The notes below the pieces were generated by a model that did not search any database, was not told the origin of the DNA, and saw only the letters and a list, made by a program, of their open reading frames with translations. 64,000 bases of DNA, from the NCBI RefSeq assembly GCF_009909185.1, contig NZ_JAAAMV010000026.1, positions 62,001 through 126,000 of the forward strand. The letters run 5' to 3'. Source of the DNA: Paenibacillus glycinis. GTDB lineage: Bacteria > Bacillota > Bacilli > Paenibacillales > Paenibacillaceae. Both the position numbers and the translations under genes were made by a program. Shown here piece by piece: positions 8,355 through 19,200 of the stretch. The first letter of the stretch is position 1; every line of letters starts with the position of its first letter.

Positions 8355-11300
8355 TTGAAGCTGTTTACCAGATGGATAGCAAGTTTGCTCGGACTCATCC
8401 TGTTCTTTTATTCCGGAAGCGACGTCGTCAAAGCCTTTGCGGACAGTCTCGCCGCTTCCAAGACGACGGTGCTGCAGAACGATTTCATCAAGATTTCCGT
8501 CGACAACGCATCGGGCCGCTTCGGCATCCGGACCGTGGACGGGCAGCCGATCCGCAAGAAGGACCAGAACGTCAGCCTGCTGTTCCAGGGCGACGATCCG
8601 GAGACCTCGTTCACGACGTTCAAGATCGACGGGACCGACTATATCTTCGGCAATCCGTATAAATTCGGCGTCGACTTCTTCTCGGAGACGACTCCGCCGG
8701 TCATCGTCTCCAATGCCAACGGGACGAAGCAGATCGAGACGGTCTGGACGATCAAGGACGTGCGCATCAAGCAGATTCTGATGCTGTACACCGACGCGTC
8801 CGACAAAGTCAACGCGGGCAACGTCGACATCCGCTACGAGGTGCTGAACGCGAGCGGCCGCGACGTGCAGCTCGGAGGCCGCATCCTGCTCGATACGATG
8901 GTGGGCGGCAACGACGGCCCGGCTTTCCAGATCGGCACGGCCTACGAGCAGCCGCTCACCGTGGAGCGGGAGCTCGTGCACGATCCGGTCAAGGAGCTCG
9001 GCGTGGCGCCGGCCGACGAAGCGTACTACAAGCTGCCGCCCTACTGGATCATGAAGGACAAGCTCGGCCTGAACGATCCGTCGGCGACGGACGTCATGGC
9101 CTACGGCTTCAACAACTTCGCCGAGCAGAACATCAATATCGTGGACAAGATGATCGTCGGCCATTGGAACGGCCTGGCGAACACGAAGTGGGATTACCGT
9201 CCCAACGGCAATCTCGATTTCACGACGGATACCAACGATTACGGCACCGCCGATTCCGCGGTGGCCTTCTATTGGAATCCGGACAAGCTGGCGAACAACG
9301 CCGTCCAATCGTTCGAGACGGTCTACGGGCTCGGCGAGCTGATCGCGCCGGACAAGGTGTTTTCGATCCGCTACCTGGACACGCCGCTGCAGCTGGCGAC
9401 GAACGACGACGGCAGCGCTTATGCGGACGAGGGCATTTTCGATATCAACGCCGAGGTGGAGAACCTGGCCGCCTTCAACATGGCGCAGTCGCAGATCGAC
9501 GTGAAGCTGGCGCTCGACGACGGGCTCAGCTTCGTCCAGCTGGACGACCAGGGCCGCATCGTGCGCGGCTCGGACGGCAGCGCGCTGACCGAGACGGCCC
9601 GCAGCAAGAAGCTGACCTTTCGGAAGACGGCGACGCCCGAGGAATCGGAGCAGGGCATCATTCCGAAATACAAGCCCGGCGACACGGTGACGGCCACCTT
9701 CAAGGTGAAAGCCAAGGGCAGGCCGTGGCCGACGACCCAGCAGTACCTGATGACGGCGAGCAGCCCGGAGACGGAGAAGACGCTCGAAGGACAGAAGGAC
9801 GAGACGATCAAGGCGCAGTACGAGTCGACCAAGTCGAGCTTCATCCTGCTGCCGGCCGTCGGGACCGCCGTGCCGACGACGGCGTACGGGCTCACGCCGA
9901 AGGAAGCGTACGCCAGCGACGTCAAGTACATCACGGTCAATATGACGAACATCGATGCCTATAATCCGGGCAACGACGCGGCCGATCCGAATTTCGACCT
10001 GTTCCTGGTCAACGCCGAGACCGGCGACAGGTACAAGGTGCCGGTCAAGAGCTCGGTCATCGTCCAGCCGACGGACGACGGCTTCTCCGGCGATATGCGC
10101 ATCACGTATCGCGGCGGCGACCAAGTGGACGAGAACGGCGCGCCCATCGAGGGCAAGACGGGACTCGGTCCGGAGCTGCCGCTCGGCGCGTACAAGGTCG
10201 AGATCGACTACAAGGGCGATACCGGCGGCAATGCCGATATCTCGTCGATGTACAGCCTGACGACGAGCCGCACGTTCGCCGTTACGGACAACGAGGCGAC
10301 CCGCATCCGGCAGGCGGAGCTCATGGCCGTCTACAAGACGGCGGTCGACGTCCGATCGGTTTCCCCGTCGACGGGCGGCGACCGGCTGGACGAGATCAAC
10401 GACGCCTTCCCCGAGGCGGAGCAGTTCAAGGACGGCGCGGCCCTGTACAACGGCATGGTGTCGTACCGCACGGCCAGGGCGCTGATCGGCGCGGCGAGCA
10501 AGGCGACGGATCCGGGCTTCGACACGAGCGGATTTCTGGACGACGAGGCGCTGGAGGAATTCCCGGCTTATCAATACAAGCTGTTCGATTCGGAAGAGGA
10601 CTTCGAGGCGTTCTTCGACGAGGAGGAGCATCCCGAGCGCGAGATGCTGGTCAGCATCCGCGGGATGATCAAGGAGGCCGGCGCCGGCGACGACGTGCAG
10701 GTCGTGGTGGACACGAAGACCGAGCCGGCGATCATCAACGACGCCGTCGCATACCGGGGCAAGGACATGGTGTTCGTGCGCGGCAAGCTCGACGTGTTCA
10801 ACCTCTCGAGCGTGGCCGGCTATAACGAGATGCCGTTTCTCGATACGCTGTTCGTGAAAGGGGACGGCACGCTGAGCATCGCGAGCAGCGGGTTCGTGTT
10901 CCATAAGGGCGAGTGGACGCTCGATTTCTTCAACGGCTTCGACAAATCGCTCGGCGACGGCTATACCGTCGACGGCGAGGAGATGCCCGAGAGCGAAGGC
11001 AATCCGGCGGATTCCAGCTTGAACGGTAGCCTGCAGTGGGCCGCGGGAGCGCTGAACGATCAGCTCAACCCGCTCCGCCAGGCGTCGATCGATCTGGTCT
11101 ATTTCAACAAGCACAGCTTGTTCGCGACGCCGACCTTCAGCCTGAACGGCTTCAGCATCGCGTTCAACGATTTCGTCCTGCGGCCGGAAGGCGTGTCCTT
11201 CGGCGGCGCGATCTCGCTGAAGGTGCTGAGCGCCGAGATCCGCAACGTCATCTTCAACGACAAAGGCTTCGTCGGCATCGACGCCGGGCTCAAGTTCAAT

Positions 11301-14300
11301 CTGAACGAAAACCTGGGACTCGTCGCGCCGAGCGAGGAGGAGGACGACGAGGAGGAAGACGCGAAGCCGTCCTCCGCGGGAGGCGGGGCGGCCGCTGCGG
11401 CCTTGGCCGGGACCGGCGGCTCCGTCGAGAAGGAGGGGCCGGAGAAACCGAGCGGCGAGATCAACATCGTGCATTTCGTGCAGCCGGTGGAAGGCGTATC
11501 GAACCAATACGGGCTGAAGTTCGACGCCCAATTGAAGAACATGGTCGGCATCTCGGCGGAGATCGCCTTCAAGCAGGTGGACGACGGGCGCGTGCTGCCC
11601 GACGTGATCGCCTTCGGCGCGGAGCTTCCGCCGCCGGGCATTCCGATCGCCGGGGCCATCAATTTGACGGCGATCCGGGGAGCGGTGCGCGAGCTGGCCG
11701 ACACGATCGCCGGCGGCACCAAGGAAGACCCGTTCCCGCTGACGCTGCAGGCCGGCGTCGGACTGCGCTTCGGGGTCGCGCCGGCTTACTTCTTCGGCGA
11801 TATCGACCTGACGCTGAAGCGGACGGGCATCGCCCTCGAGGGCACGCTGGATTATTCTGCGGAAGCCGAGCCCGAGGACGATCAGCTGCTCAAGATGATC
11901 ACGATGGCGCTGATCGAGGCGCAGTGGACGAGCCCGTGGTTCGTGCATCTGGCGGCGGAGGTCGACATCGGCGGCTGGAACCTGATCGTCGGCAAGGTCG
12001 GCATCTTCGTCGGCCAGAACCTGGAGAAGCACCGGACCGATTTCGAAGGTTATATCGGGGCGAAGGTGCAAATTCCCGAGAGCGTGCCGGTCGTGGGCGG
12101 GATGCCGCTCGCCAGCGTGTTCTTCGGCCTCAACAACGACAAGATCTGGGGCAGCGTCGGCATTCTGTTCATCTCGCTCGGCATTACCTACTACTGGGGC
12201 GGCGGCGTCGAATTCGGCACGTCGGGCAACCGGCCGCCGGACGGCTTCGCCGACCTGCTGGTCAACGATCCGGTGCACGGCCCGAGCATGATGGTGATCG
12301 GGCAGGGCATGAAGACGGTCGCGACCTCGTGGGTGCAGGCCGAGCGGGAGACGCAGCCGGTCACGTACCGGGCGGTTTCCGAAGGCGTGCAAATTCTCGA
12401 TAACGGCGCGATGGATATCGGCGTCGGCGGCATCGGCGTGTCGAACAACGGGCGCGTCCATATCGTTCCGATGAGCGGCGTGAGCGGCAATGCGATCATC
12501 GAGATGGAATACACGGACAAGACCATGCCGTCCTTTACGCTGAAGGATCCGAGCGGCAAGCCGTATCCGGTCGTCTTCGACAACACGAACACGAATCCGA
12601 ACGCGAACGCCTTCACGCAAATCATCTCGGCCAAGGCGTCGAGCGATCAGGTCGACCACCGGAAGGCCTATATCATCCTGCCGCAGGACAAGATCAAGAA
12701 CGGCGGCAGCTGGACGCTGACCGCGCAGTCGCCGGTCGAGACGCGGCTGATCAACGTGCCGACGACGCCGCAGCTGAAGCAGGTCAGCCTGACCAAGAGC
12801 GCTTCGGACGCGAACGTCTTTACGGCCGGCTGGACGGTGAGCAACGCCAAGCCGGGCGATACGATCGATCTGTACTTGACCAAGGACGCCGTAACCGGCG
12901 GCACGGCCAAGCTCGCGAACGGGGAAGACGTGCTGAATCCGGGCGATCCGGGGATGCTCATCGCGCAGGGCTTGCCCGTCGGCAGCGCCGGTTCGGGAGG
13001 GACGGCGAGCGGCAGCAAGGCCATCGACGTCTCCAAGATCGGCATGCTGGGCGACGAGGAGGATATCCGCGGGCTGCTGCAGCAGGGCGACTACTACTTG
13101 CGCGCCGAGCTCAAATCGGATTCCGCGTACGGCACGAAGACGTCGCCGGAGAAATTCTCCCTCGTCGACCCGCTCGCGCCGGAGAAGGTAAGCGACGTGA
13201 AGATCGAGCCCGCGGGCGACGGTTACTTCTCGCTGTCCTTCAAACCGGCGGCGAAGCAGCAGGGGCAGGAGAAGTTCGAGCACGATTACGTGTTCAGCGC
13301 GCTGCAAACCGTAAACGGCAAGCTCGAGCCGTACGCGAACTACGGCGACACGCTGTTCACGGAAAACGAGCTGAAGGAGCACTGGAACGCGAAGACCGGC
13401 CGTTACGAAGGCATTCTGCTCGGCGGCTGGGCGGCGACGACGAACGATAATAAGATCGACGAAAGCAGTCTGGCGGGCCAGCTGCCGGACGAGGCGAAGA
13501 TTCGCTACTCCGGCCTGCAGGTCGGACAGAAGTACGCGATCGGCGTCGAAGCCGCCGTCAAGCCGGACAAGACGGCGGACAAAAACGAAAACTATCATTT
13601 CGCCGAAAGAGTCGACAGCGCCAATACGCTGCTTCCCGTGCCGGCCAAGCCGAAGCTTGCGCAGTCGGCGGCCTTCGCGGCGGCGGCGCCTAAAATCGAG
13701 ATCACGACGCGCGATACGAAGGCGCAGAGCCTTGCGCTTTATTCGGATCAGCCGGACATCGAGGTGGAGGCGTTCAACGACGGCCAGCCCGTCGGCAAGA
13801 CGACGCTGAGCAACGATGGCTCCGGCAGCCATGGCACGCTGAAGCTCGATCCGTTCGCCACGGACGGCACCTACGGCATCGAGCTTCGCGCGACCAATAC
13901 GAAGACGCACGACAGCTCCGTCAAGATGCTGTACCTGACCGTCGACACGATCGCGCCGATGCTCTATCTCAGCGAACCGGTTACCGGGGACAGAACGGAC
14001 GGCGGGAAAATCCGCTTCGCGGGCCAGACGACCGCGGGCGACAGTATAGAGGTACTCGAGAACGGCAAGGCCACGCGGCTGACGGTCGGCGACGACGGCA
14101 AATTCGCCGGCGAAGTCGCCGTAAACTCGCAGGAGCCGACGGTCGAGCTGACCGTGCAGGCGCGCGACGAGGCGGGCAACGCCAATCACGCGGTGATCGA
14201 AGTGACGAACGACGGCTTCGAGGCGCCGGAGGCGATCGCGATCGAACGCGCGGGAACGACGGGCGGCGGCGACGAAGTGCTTGGCCTGAAACCGGGCGAC

Positions 14301-16082
14301 TCGCAGAAGCTGCAGGTCAAGCTGCTGCTGCCGCAGGGCAAGGGCGGGGACGGCAAGCCGACGTTCGGCGAGGTTCAGGCCGACGCGGCCAAGGTGACGT
14401 ATACCGTGCTGCAGGGAGATTCGGTCGAGCTGGCGGACGACGGGACGATCAAGGCGTTATCAGTCGGCGCGAGCCTGATCCAGGCCAGCTACGAGGCGGC
14501 GGAAGGCGTGACGCTGCAGGCGATGAAGGCCGTGTCCGTGGACGTGCCCGAGCCGTCGGCGCTGGGCCGTCTGACGGCCGGTACGTCGCAAATAACCGGC
14601 GACGGCGCCAGAATCAAATTGACGGTAGCCAATCCGGGCGAGATGCTCGGTTACCAGCTCGTCTACCGCACGTACGCGAATCCGTCGGAAGCCGCGATTC
14701 CGTCGCTTGGCGACGATATCGGCGATTGGGCGTTCCTGCCGCAAGACGGCAACGTGGCCGTCAAGAGCGGCAGCGTCGTCGTCGCGGCGAAGCGGACTTC
14801 GTCGGGCAAGAAGGCGGTGGCGGCCTCGGACAAGCTGACCGCCCAGACGTGGCAGCCGCCATTCGGCGGCGGCATGATCGGCGGAGGCATCGGCGGCGAC
14901 ATCGGCGTGCCCGGTGAAGACGGACCGGCGTTCAGCCTGAACGGGGAGCCGTTTGACGCGGAAAGGTCGGACGACGGCAGGCTGACGGCCCGAATCGCGG
15001 CCAAGGATATCGGAGACGGCAACTCGGACATCGCGGTCGCGTCGAGGGACGCGTCGGCGAAGGGCTTCACCTTCCGCTTCGACCGGGAAGCCGTGCAGCA
15101 GGCGGCAGATGCCGGACGGCGGATCGTCATCGACGTGCCGCCGGGCAGTCTGACGCTGACGCCGGCCATGCTCCGAGGCATGGACAAGGAACTGGAAGTC
15201 AGCATCGATCCGAATGACGGGGCTTCGCGCGCGGCGTTCGGGCCGATCGCGGCAGAGGCGGACGCCACCTTGCTCGCTTCGGGCGACGGAGCGACCTTCC
15301 GGGCGAATATTCCGGCGGCGGTCTGGCGGTCGTGCGCGGCCGTTCGCATCCCGGTGCCGAGCGGAATCAAGCCTGGCGACATCACAGCAGTCGTACTGCG
15401 AGGGACGGACGGATCGTGGACGACGCTGCCGTGGACGCTTGACGCCGCGGGCAGCGCTTATGTGAACGTCAAGCTGACCGGACCTGGCAGCGTGGCGTTC
15501 ATCGGGAAGCATGCGTCGTTCGCCGACGTGAAGTCCGGATCATGGGCCAAGCCGGCGATCGACCAAGCGGCTGCCAAGCTGCTCGTCATGGGCAGAAGCG
15601 CGGACGTATTCGCGCCGGACAGCAGCATCACGCGGGCGGAATATCCGACGCTGCTGCTGCGGGCGGCGGGGCTGATGACGCAGCAGGCCGAAGCGTCGTA
15701 CGTCGACGTCAAGCCGGCGGACTGGTATTACCGGAGCGTGGCGATCGCCTCGCAGCTCGGCGTAGCGGCGGGAACCGGAGACGGCGGTTACGGACCGAAA
15801 GCGACGATTTCGCGGATCGAAGCGATGACGATGGCCGGACGGCTGCTCGGAGCGATCGGACGCGGCGGCGAAATGACGGACGCGGAAGCGGGCAAGCTGC
15901 TGAGCGCGTTCCAGGACGGGTCTTCCGTTCCCGAATGGGCCAGATTGCCGGTTGCGCTCTGTATCCGGGAAGGCCTCGTGACGGGCGATGATGCCCGGAT
16001 CAAGCCGGATGACCGGTTGACGCGGGCGCAGGCCGCCGCGATCGCGCTGCGGCTCGACGCATGGATTACGGAACAGCAATAG
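8355..16082 (+). CDS. Giant SLH-anchored surface protein with Ig-like modules
   Basis: 2,575 aa, TTG start at 8355 with GGAGG ending 9 nt upstream. An N-terminal signal peptide (MKLFTRWIASLLGLILFFYSG, cut near VKAFA) shows export. Residues about 30-650 are a large beta-rich region without a family I can name. A very acidic linker (SEEEDDEEEDAK, about 991-1003) and an Ala/Gly stretch precede a region of alternating strands (about 1035-1330). Ig/FN3-like modules occupy about 1470-1985 (for example VDTIAPMLYLSEP). The C-terminal 190 residues hold three SLH domains (FADVKSGSWAKPAID, YVDVKPADWYYRSVA, FQDGSSVPEWARLPV), which in this group bind pyruvylated secondary cell-wall polymer. It therefore sits on the cell surface. 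No catalytic motif was recognised, and enzyme, adhesin or S-layer-associated scaffold all remain possible. Confidence 0.82.
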   Translation: MKLFTRWIASLLGLILFFYSGSDVVKAFADSLAASKTTVLQNDFIKISVDNASGRFGIRTVDGQPIRKKDQNVSLLFQGDDPETSFTTFKIDGTDYIFGNPYKFGVDFFSETTPPVIVSNANGTKQIETVWTIKDVRIKQILMLYTDASDKVNAGNVDIRYEVLNASGRDVQLGGRILLDTMVGGNDGPAFQIGTAYEQPLTVERELVHDPVKELGVAPADEAYYKLPPYWIMKDKLGLNDPSATDVMAYGFNNFAEQNINIVDKMIVGHWNGLANTKWDYRPNGNLDFTTDTNDYGTADSAVAFYWNPDKLANNAVQSFETVYGLGELIAPDKVFSIRYLDTPLQLATNDDGSAYADEGIFDINAEVENLAAFNMAQSQIDVKLALDDGLSFVQLDDQGRIVRGSDGSALTETARSKKLTFRKTATPEESEQGIIPKYKPGDTVTATFKVKAKGRPWPTTQQYLMTASSPETEKTLEGQKDETIKAQYESTKSSFILLPAVGTAVPTTAYGLTPKEAYASDVKYITVNMTNIDAYNPGNDAADPNFDLFLVNAETGDRYKVPVKSSVIVQPTDDGFSGDMRITYRGGDQVDENGAPIEGKTGLGPELPLGAYKVEIDYKGDTGGNADISSMYSLTTSRTFAVTDNEATRIRQAELMAVYKTAVDVRSVSPSTGGDRLDEINDAFPEAEQFKDGAALYNGMVSYRTARALIGAASKATDPGFDTSGFLDDEALEEFPAYQYKLFDSEEDFEAFFDEEEHPEREMLVSIRGMIKEAGAGDDVQVVVDTKTEPAIINDAVAYRGKDMVFVRGKLDVFNLSSVAGYNEMPFLDTLFVKGDGTLSIASSGFVFHKGEWTLDFFNGFDKSLGDGYTVDGEEMPESEGNPADSSLNGSLQWAAGALNDQLNPLRQASIDLVYFNKHSLFATPTFSLNGFSIAFNDFVLRPEGVSFGGAISLKVLSAEIRNVIFNDKGFVGIDAGLKFNLNENLGLVAPSEEEDDEEEDAKPSSAGGGAAAAALAGTGGSVEKEGPEKPSGEINIVHFVQPVEGVSNQYGLKFDAQLKNMVGISAEIAFKQVDDGRVLPDVIAFGAELPPPGIPIAGAINLTAIRGAVRELADTIAGGTKEDPFPLTLQAGVGLRFGVAPAYFFGDIDLTLKRTGIALEGTLDYSAEAEPEDDQLLKMITMALIEAQWTSPWFVHLAAEVDIGGWNLIVGKVGIFVGQNLEKHRTDFEGYIGAKVQIPESVPVVGGMPLASVFFGLNNDKIWGSVGILFISLGITYYWGGGVEFGTSGNRPPDGFADLLVNDPVHGPSMMVIGQGMKTVATSWVQAERETQPVTYRAVSEGVQILDNGAMDIGVGGIGVSNNGRVHIVPMSGVSGNAIIEMEYTDKTMPSFTLKDPSGKPYPVVFDNTNTNPNANAFTQIISAKASSDQVDHRKAYIILPQDKIKNGGSWTLTAQSPVETRLINVPTTPQLKQVSLTKSASDANVFTAGWTVSNAKPGDTIDLYLTKDAVTGGTAKLANGEDVLNPGDPGMLIAQGLPVGSAGSGGTASGSKAIDVSKIGMLGDEEDIRGLLQQGDYYLRAELKSDSAYGTKTSPEKFSLVDPLAPEKVSDVKIEPAGDGYFSLSFKPAAKQQGQEKFEHDYVFSALQTVNGKLEPYANYGDTLFTENELKEHWNAKTGRYEGILLGGWAATTNDNKIDESSLAGQLPDEAKIRYSGLQVGQKYAIGVEAAVKPDKTADKNENYHFAERVDSANTLLPVPAKPKLAQSAAFAAAAPKIEITTRDTKAQSLALYSDQPDIEVEAFNDGQPVGKTTLSNDGSGSHGTLKLDPFATDGTYGIELRATNTKTHDSSVKMLYLTVDTIAPMLYLSEPVTGDRTDGGKIRFAGQTTAGDSIEVLENGKATRLTVGDDGKFAGEVAVNSQEPTVELTVQARDEAGNANHAVIEVTNDGFEAPEAIAIERAGTTGGGDEVLGLKPGDSQKLQVKLLLPQGKGGDGKPTFGEVQADAAKVTYTVLQGDSVELADDGTIKALSVGASLIQASYEAAEGVTLQAMKAVSVDVPEPSALGRLTAGTSQITGDGARIKLTVANPGEMLGYQLVYRTYANPSEAAIPSLGDDIGDWAFLPQDGNVAVKSGSVVVAAKRTSSGKKAVAASDKLTAQTWQPPFGGGMIGGGIGGDIGVPGEDGPAFSLNGEPFDAERSDDGRLTARIAAKDIGDGNSDIAVASRDASAKGFTFRFDREAVQQAADAGRRIVIDVPPGSLTLTPAMLRGMDKELEVSIDPNDGASRAAFGPIAAEADATLLASGDGATFRANIPAAVWRSCAAVRIPVPSGIKPGDITAVVLRGTDGSWTTLPWTLDAAGSAYVNVKLTGPGSVAFIGKHASFADVKSGSWAKPAIDQAAAKLLVMGRSADVFAPDSSITRAEYPTLLLRAAGLMTQQAEASYVDVKPADWYYRSVAIASQLGVAAGTGDGGYGPKATISRIEAMTMAGRLLGAIGRGGEMTDAEAGKLLSAFQDGSSVPEWARLPVALCIREGLVTGDDARIKPDDRLTRAQAAAIALRLDAWITEQQ

Positions 16083-16131
16083 CAGGCAAAGCCGGCAGCC
16101 GCGCGAGCGAGCGGCCGGCTCCTGCCTTTTT
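16082..16131 (+). terminator. Terminator after second giant gene
   Basis: A GC-rich nested stem (AGGCA/TGCCT outside, GCCGG and GCCGC arms inside, near 16091-16120) is followed by TTTTTA. It begins at the stop codon of the preceding gene. Confidence 0.65.
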
Positions 16132-16201
16132 ATCGCATGGCAAGCGCAAAGCAGAATGTTCGCCGCGAGGCGGACGTTGAACATATCGAGGCGGTGACGA
16201 A

Positions 16202-19200
16202 GTGACGTTTAAGCTGGGAACTAGATTTGCCGCGGGAGCGGTCGCGCTGGCGGTGGTGGCCGGGCTGGGCGGTTGGAAAATGCTCACGGCGCAGGCGGAT
16301 TCGGATTATTGGTCCGATCATGCGGATATCGGTTGGTACGATCCGACCTATGCGACCTATACGATCGACACGCCGGCCAAGCTTGCGGGCATCGCCAAGC
16401 TGGTCAACGACGGTGTCAGCGGCAGCGGACAGGCGATCGACGGGTTCGGCGGCAAGGTGCTGGAAATTACGGGGGACATGGACGTATCGGCGTACAAGTG
16501 GGTGCCGATCGGCACGGCCGAGCATCCCTTTCACGGGACGCTGATCGCGGCCGGAGGCGCCGTCAAGACGATCAGCGGCATGACCGTGGACGGAAATACC
16601 GCCTATGCGGGCTTCGTCGGCAACATGGACGCGGCGACGGTCGGCGGCCTGACGTTCGCGGGCGGCGGACTCGATCCGGTTACCGTCGCGGAAGACGTCT
16701 ATGCGGGCGCGGCCGTCGGCAAAATGACGGGCAGCAGCACGCTGTACGACATCACCGTCGGCGCCGGCATGCACGTCAAGGCCGAATCGGCGTCCGGAGC
16801 GGCGTATGCCGGAGGCATCGCGGGCTCGAGCGAGGGCACGGTCTCCAACGTGCAAAACAACGCCGCGGTGACCGCCTCCGGCTCGGACGTCTCCGCCGGC
16901 GGCATCGTCGGCGACGTCGGCGGAACGGGCCTGAAGCTGAAGAAAATCTGGAACTACGGCGCGGTCTTCGCCGCCGGCAGCATCGGCGCGGCATACGCCG
17001 GCGGCGTGGCCGGCTATGCGCCGGCGCCGGTCGATATGGGCGAGGACGATACGCCCATTTTAAACGCGGGCGCGGTGCAAGCCGCCGGAGGCACGGCAAG
17101 CTACGCCGGCGGCATTATCGGGCGCGCGAGCGGGCCGGCCGGGTTCTCGACGGCGACCGCGAACAGCGGAGGCGTCAACGTCTCCGCGCCGGAAGCTGCC
17201 GGTTCCTATGCCGGCGGCCTGGCCGGAGCGCTGGATACGTTGACGGACGGCCGCAGCTACGCGCTCCCGTTCGCCAATACGGGCGCGGTGACCAACGATG
17301 GCGGCACGAACGTTTACACGGGCGGCGTGGCCGGCTTCGTCGACGGCGCGCTGGCGTGGGACGGCAGCTTGGCGAATGAGGCCGGCGTCCGGGCATCGGG
17401 CGGGAGCGAGGTATACAGCGGCGGGCTGTTCGGCTACGTGTCGGGCGAGCTGCGTCTCGCGGGAACCGCGTCGAACGCGGCCGGGCTCGACGTAACCGGC
17501 GGCGCGCGTCCGGCCGGACCGGACAAGGCTTACACGGGCGGACTGATCGGCTTTGCCGGCAGCCGTCTGCTCTTCGATAATGCGGCGGCCGAGGCCTACG
17601 CGAACCGCGGGGCGATCGCCGTTGTCGGCGGCAAGGACGTCTACACGGGCGGTATCGCCGGCAACCGGGCTTATGCGCGAATGGCCGGGGAGGACGCCGA
17701 GCGAAGCGACAACGTGCTGAGCGCCGGAAACATCGACGTAACGGGCGTCAGCGGTTTATACACGGGCGGCTTCATCGGCGCCGTTCGGGACGGCGTCGAC
17801 AAGACGGTCAGTAACGCCGCGTATGCCGGGACGATCAACGTCGTTGCCGCATCTTCCGATCCGTCGGAGCCTGTCGCAACCGGCGGCATCGTCGGCTACT
17901 TCGAGGATGCCGAAGGGGTCGGCGCCTTGAGCGCGGATACCTTCGGCGGCACGATCGCCGCGACGGGCGGCGGCGCCGATACGTACACCGGCGGTATCGC
18001 CGGTTACGTGAACGGCGGCAAGCTCGATCATGCCGCCGTCGGAGCCGAGGCGGGCAGCCATGCGGTCATTGCGGCCGACGGTGTATCCGGCGGCGTGGCC
18101 GGCTATATGCAGGGCGCCGTGGATACGGCGGCCGTGCGGTTCGTCGACGTGACGGCGAAGACGGGCGACGGCATCGTCGGCGGCATCGCCGGCATTGCGG
18201 GCGGCAGCATCGCCGGCGCGACCGTCGGCGACGAAGGGGCCGCGGACAGCGACAGCGTGCTGCTCGCGGCATCGGGCGGCATCGAGCGCTTGACCGCCGG
18301 CGGGATCGTCGGACGAAATGAAGGGCCGCTTGCCGTCACGGACAGCGCGGTCGTCCGGATCGGCCTGCTGAGCGAAGCCGGCAGAAGCGGCTTGACGCTC
18401 GGCGGCGCGGCCGGCAAATTGACGGCCGAAGCGCAGATCGGGGCAGCCGGAGCGCCGGTGGCCGTGAAGCAGCTGGACATCGCGGTGAACGCGGCGGACA
18501 GCCTCGTCGGGGGCGGCATCGGCAGCAGCGCGTCGTCCGGCGTCTATCTGGACGCGGAGCAGATCGCCATCGCGATTCCTGCATCCGGGGCGACAGTCGG
18601 CGGGATTGCCGGCCTGCAGGAAGCTTTGCCATCCGGCGCGCCGGTCGCGTCCGCGGATGGCGGACCCGCTCTGACCGTGAACGGGCTGGAGATCACCGCC
18701 GCGGGAGACGCGCTCGAGATCGGCGGACTGTACGGGCGTAACGCCGGCGTTACGCAATCGGGCGCCGCGGAGGACGTCGCCATCGCGGCGACCGGCGCGG
18801 CCAACCGGCTCGGCGGCATCGCCGGACGCAATACGGGGAACCTCGCCGACGCGTCGGCCGGCAGCGTCCGGATCGAAACCTCCGGCGCCGACGCCGAAGC
18901 AGGCGGCATTGCCGGCCGGTCGGAGACGCCCGAGGGCCGGTCGGCTTCGGCATCGCTCGAACGCGTCCGGGTGCTGGCCGGGGAGGAAGCGCTCGTCCAT
19001 GCGACCGGCGCGAACGCGGCGATCGGCGGCATCGTCGGCTCCGCGCGGCAGACGGCGATCGGCGATTTCTGCGTGAGCGGGGAGCTGCCCGATTACGCGA
19101 TGCTGACTGCCGAAGGCACCGGCGCCGCGATCGGCGGCATCGCCGGGGCAAGCGTCGGCGGCGCGATCGCCGGCGACGGTTCAGCGGTCAATGCGGACAA

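Noticed and set aside
8238-14189. Open frame of almost 6 kb on the minus strand
   Set aside because: It is antisense to the SLH surface-protein gene, Arg/Val/Leu-rich without any domain, and arises from GC-rich codon bias.
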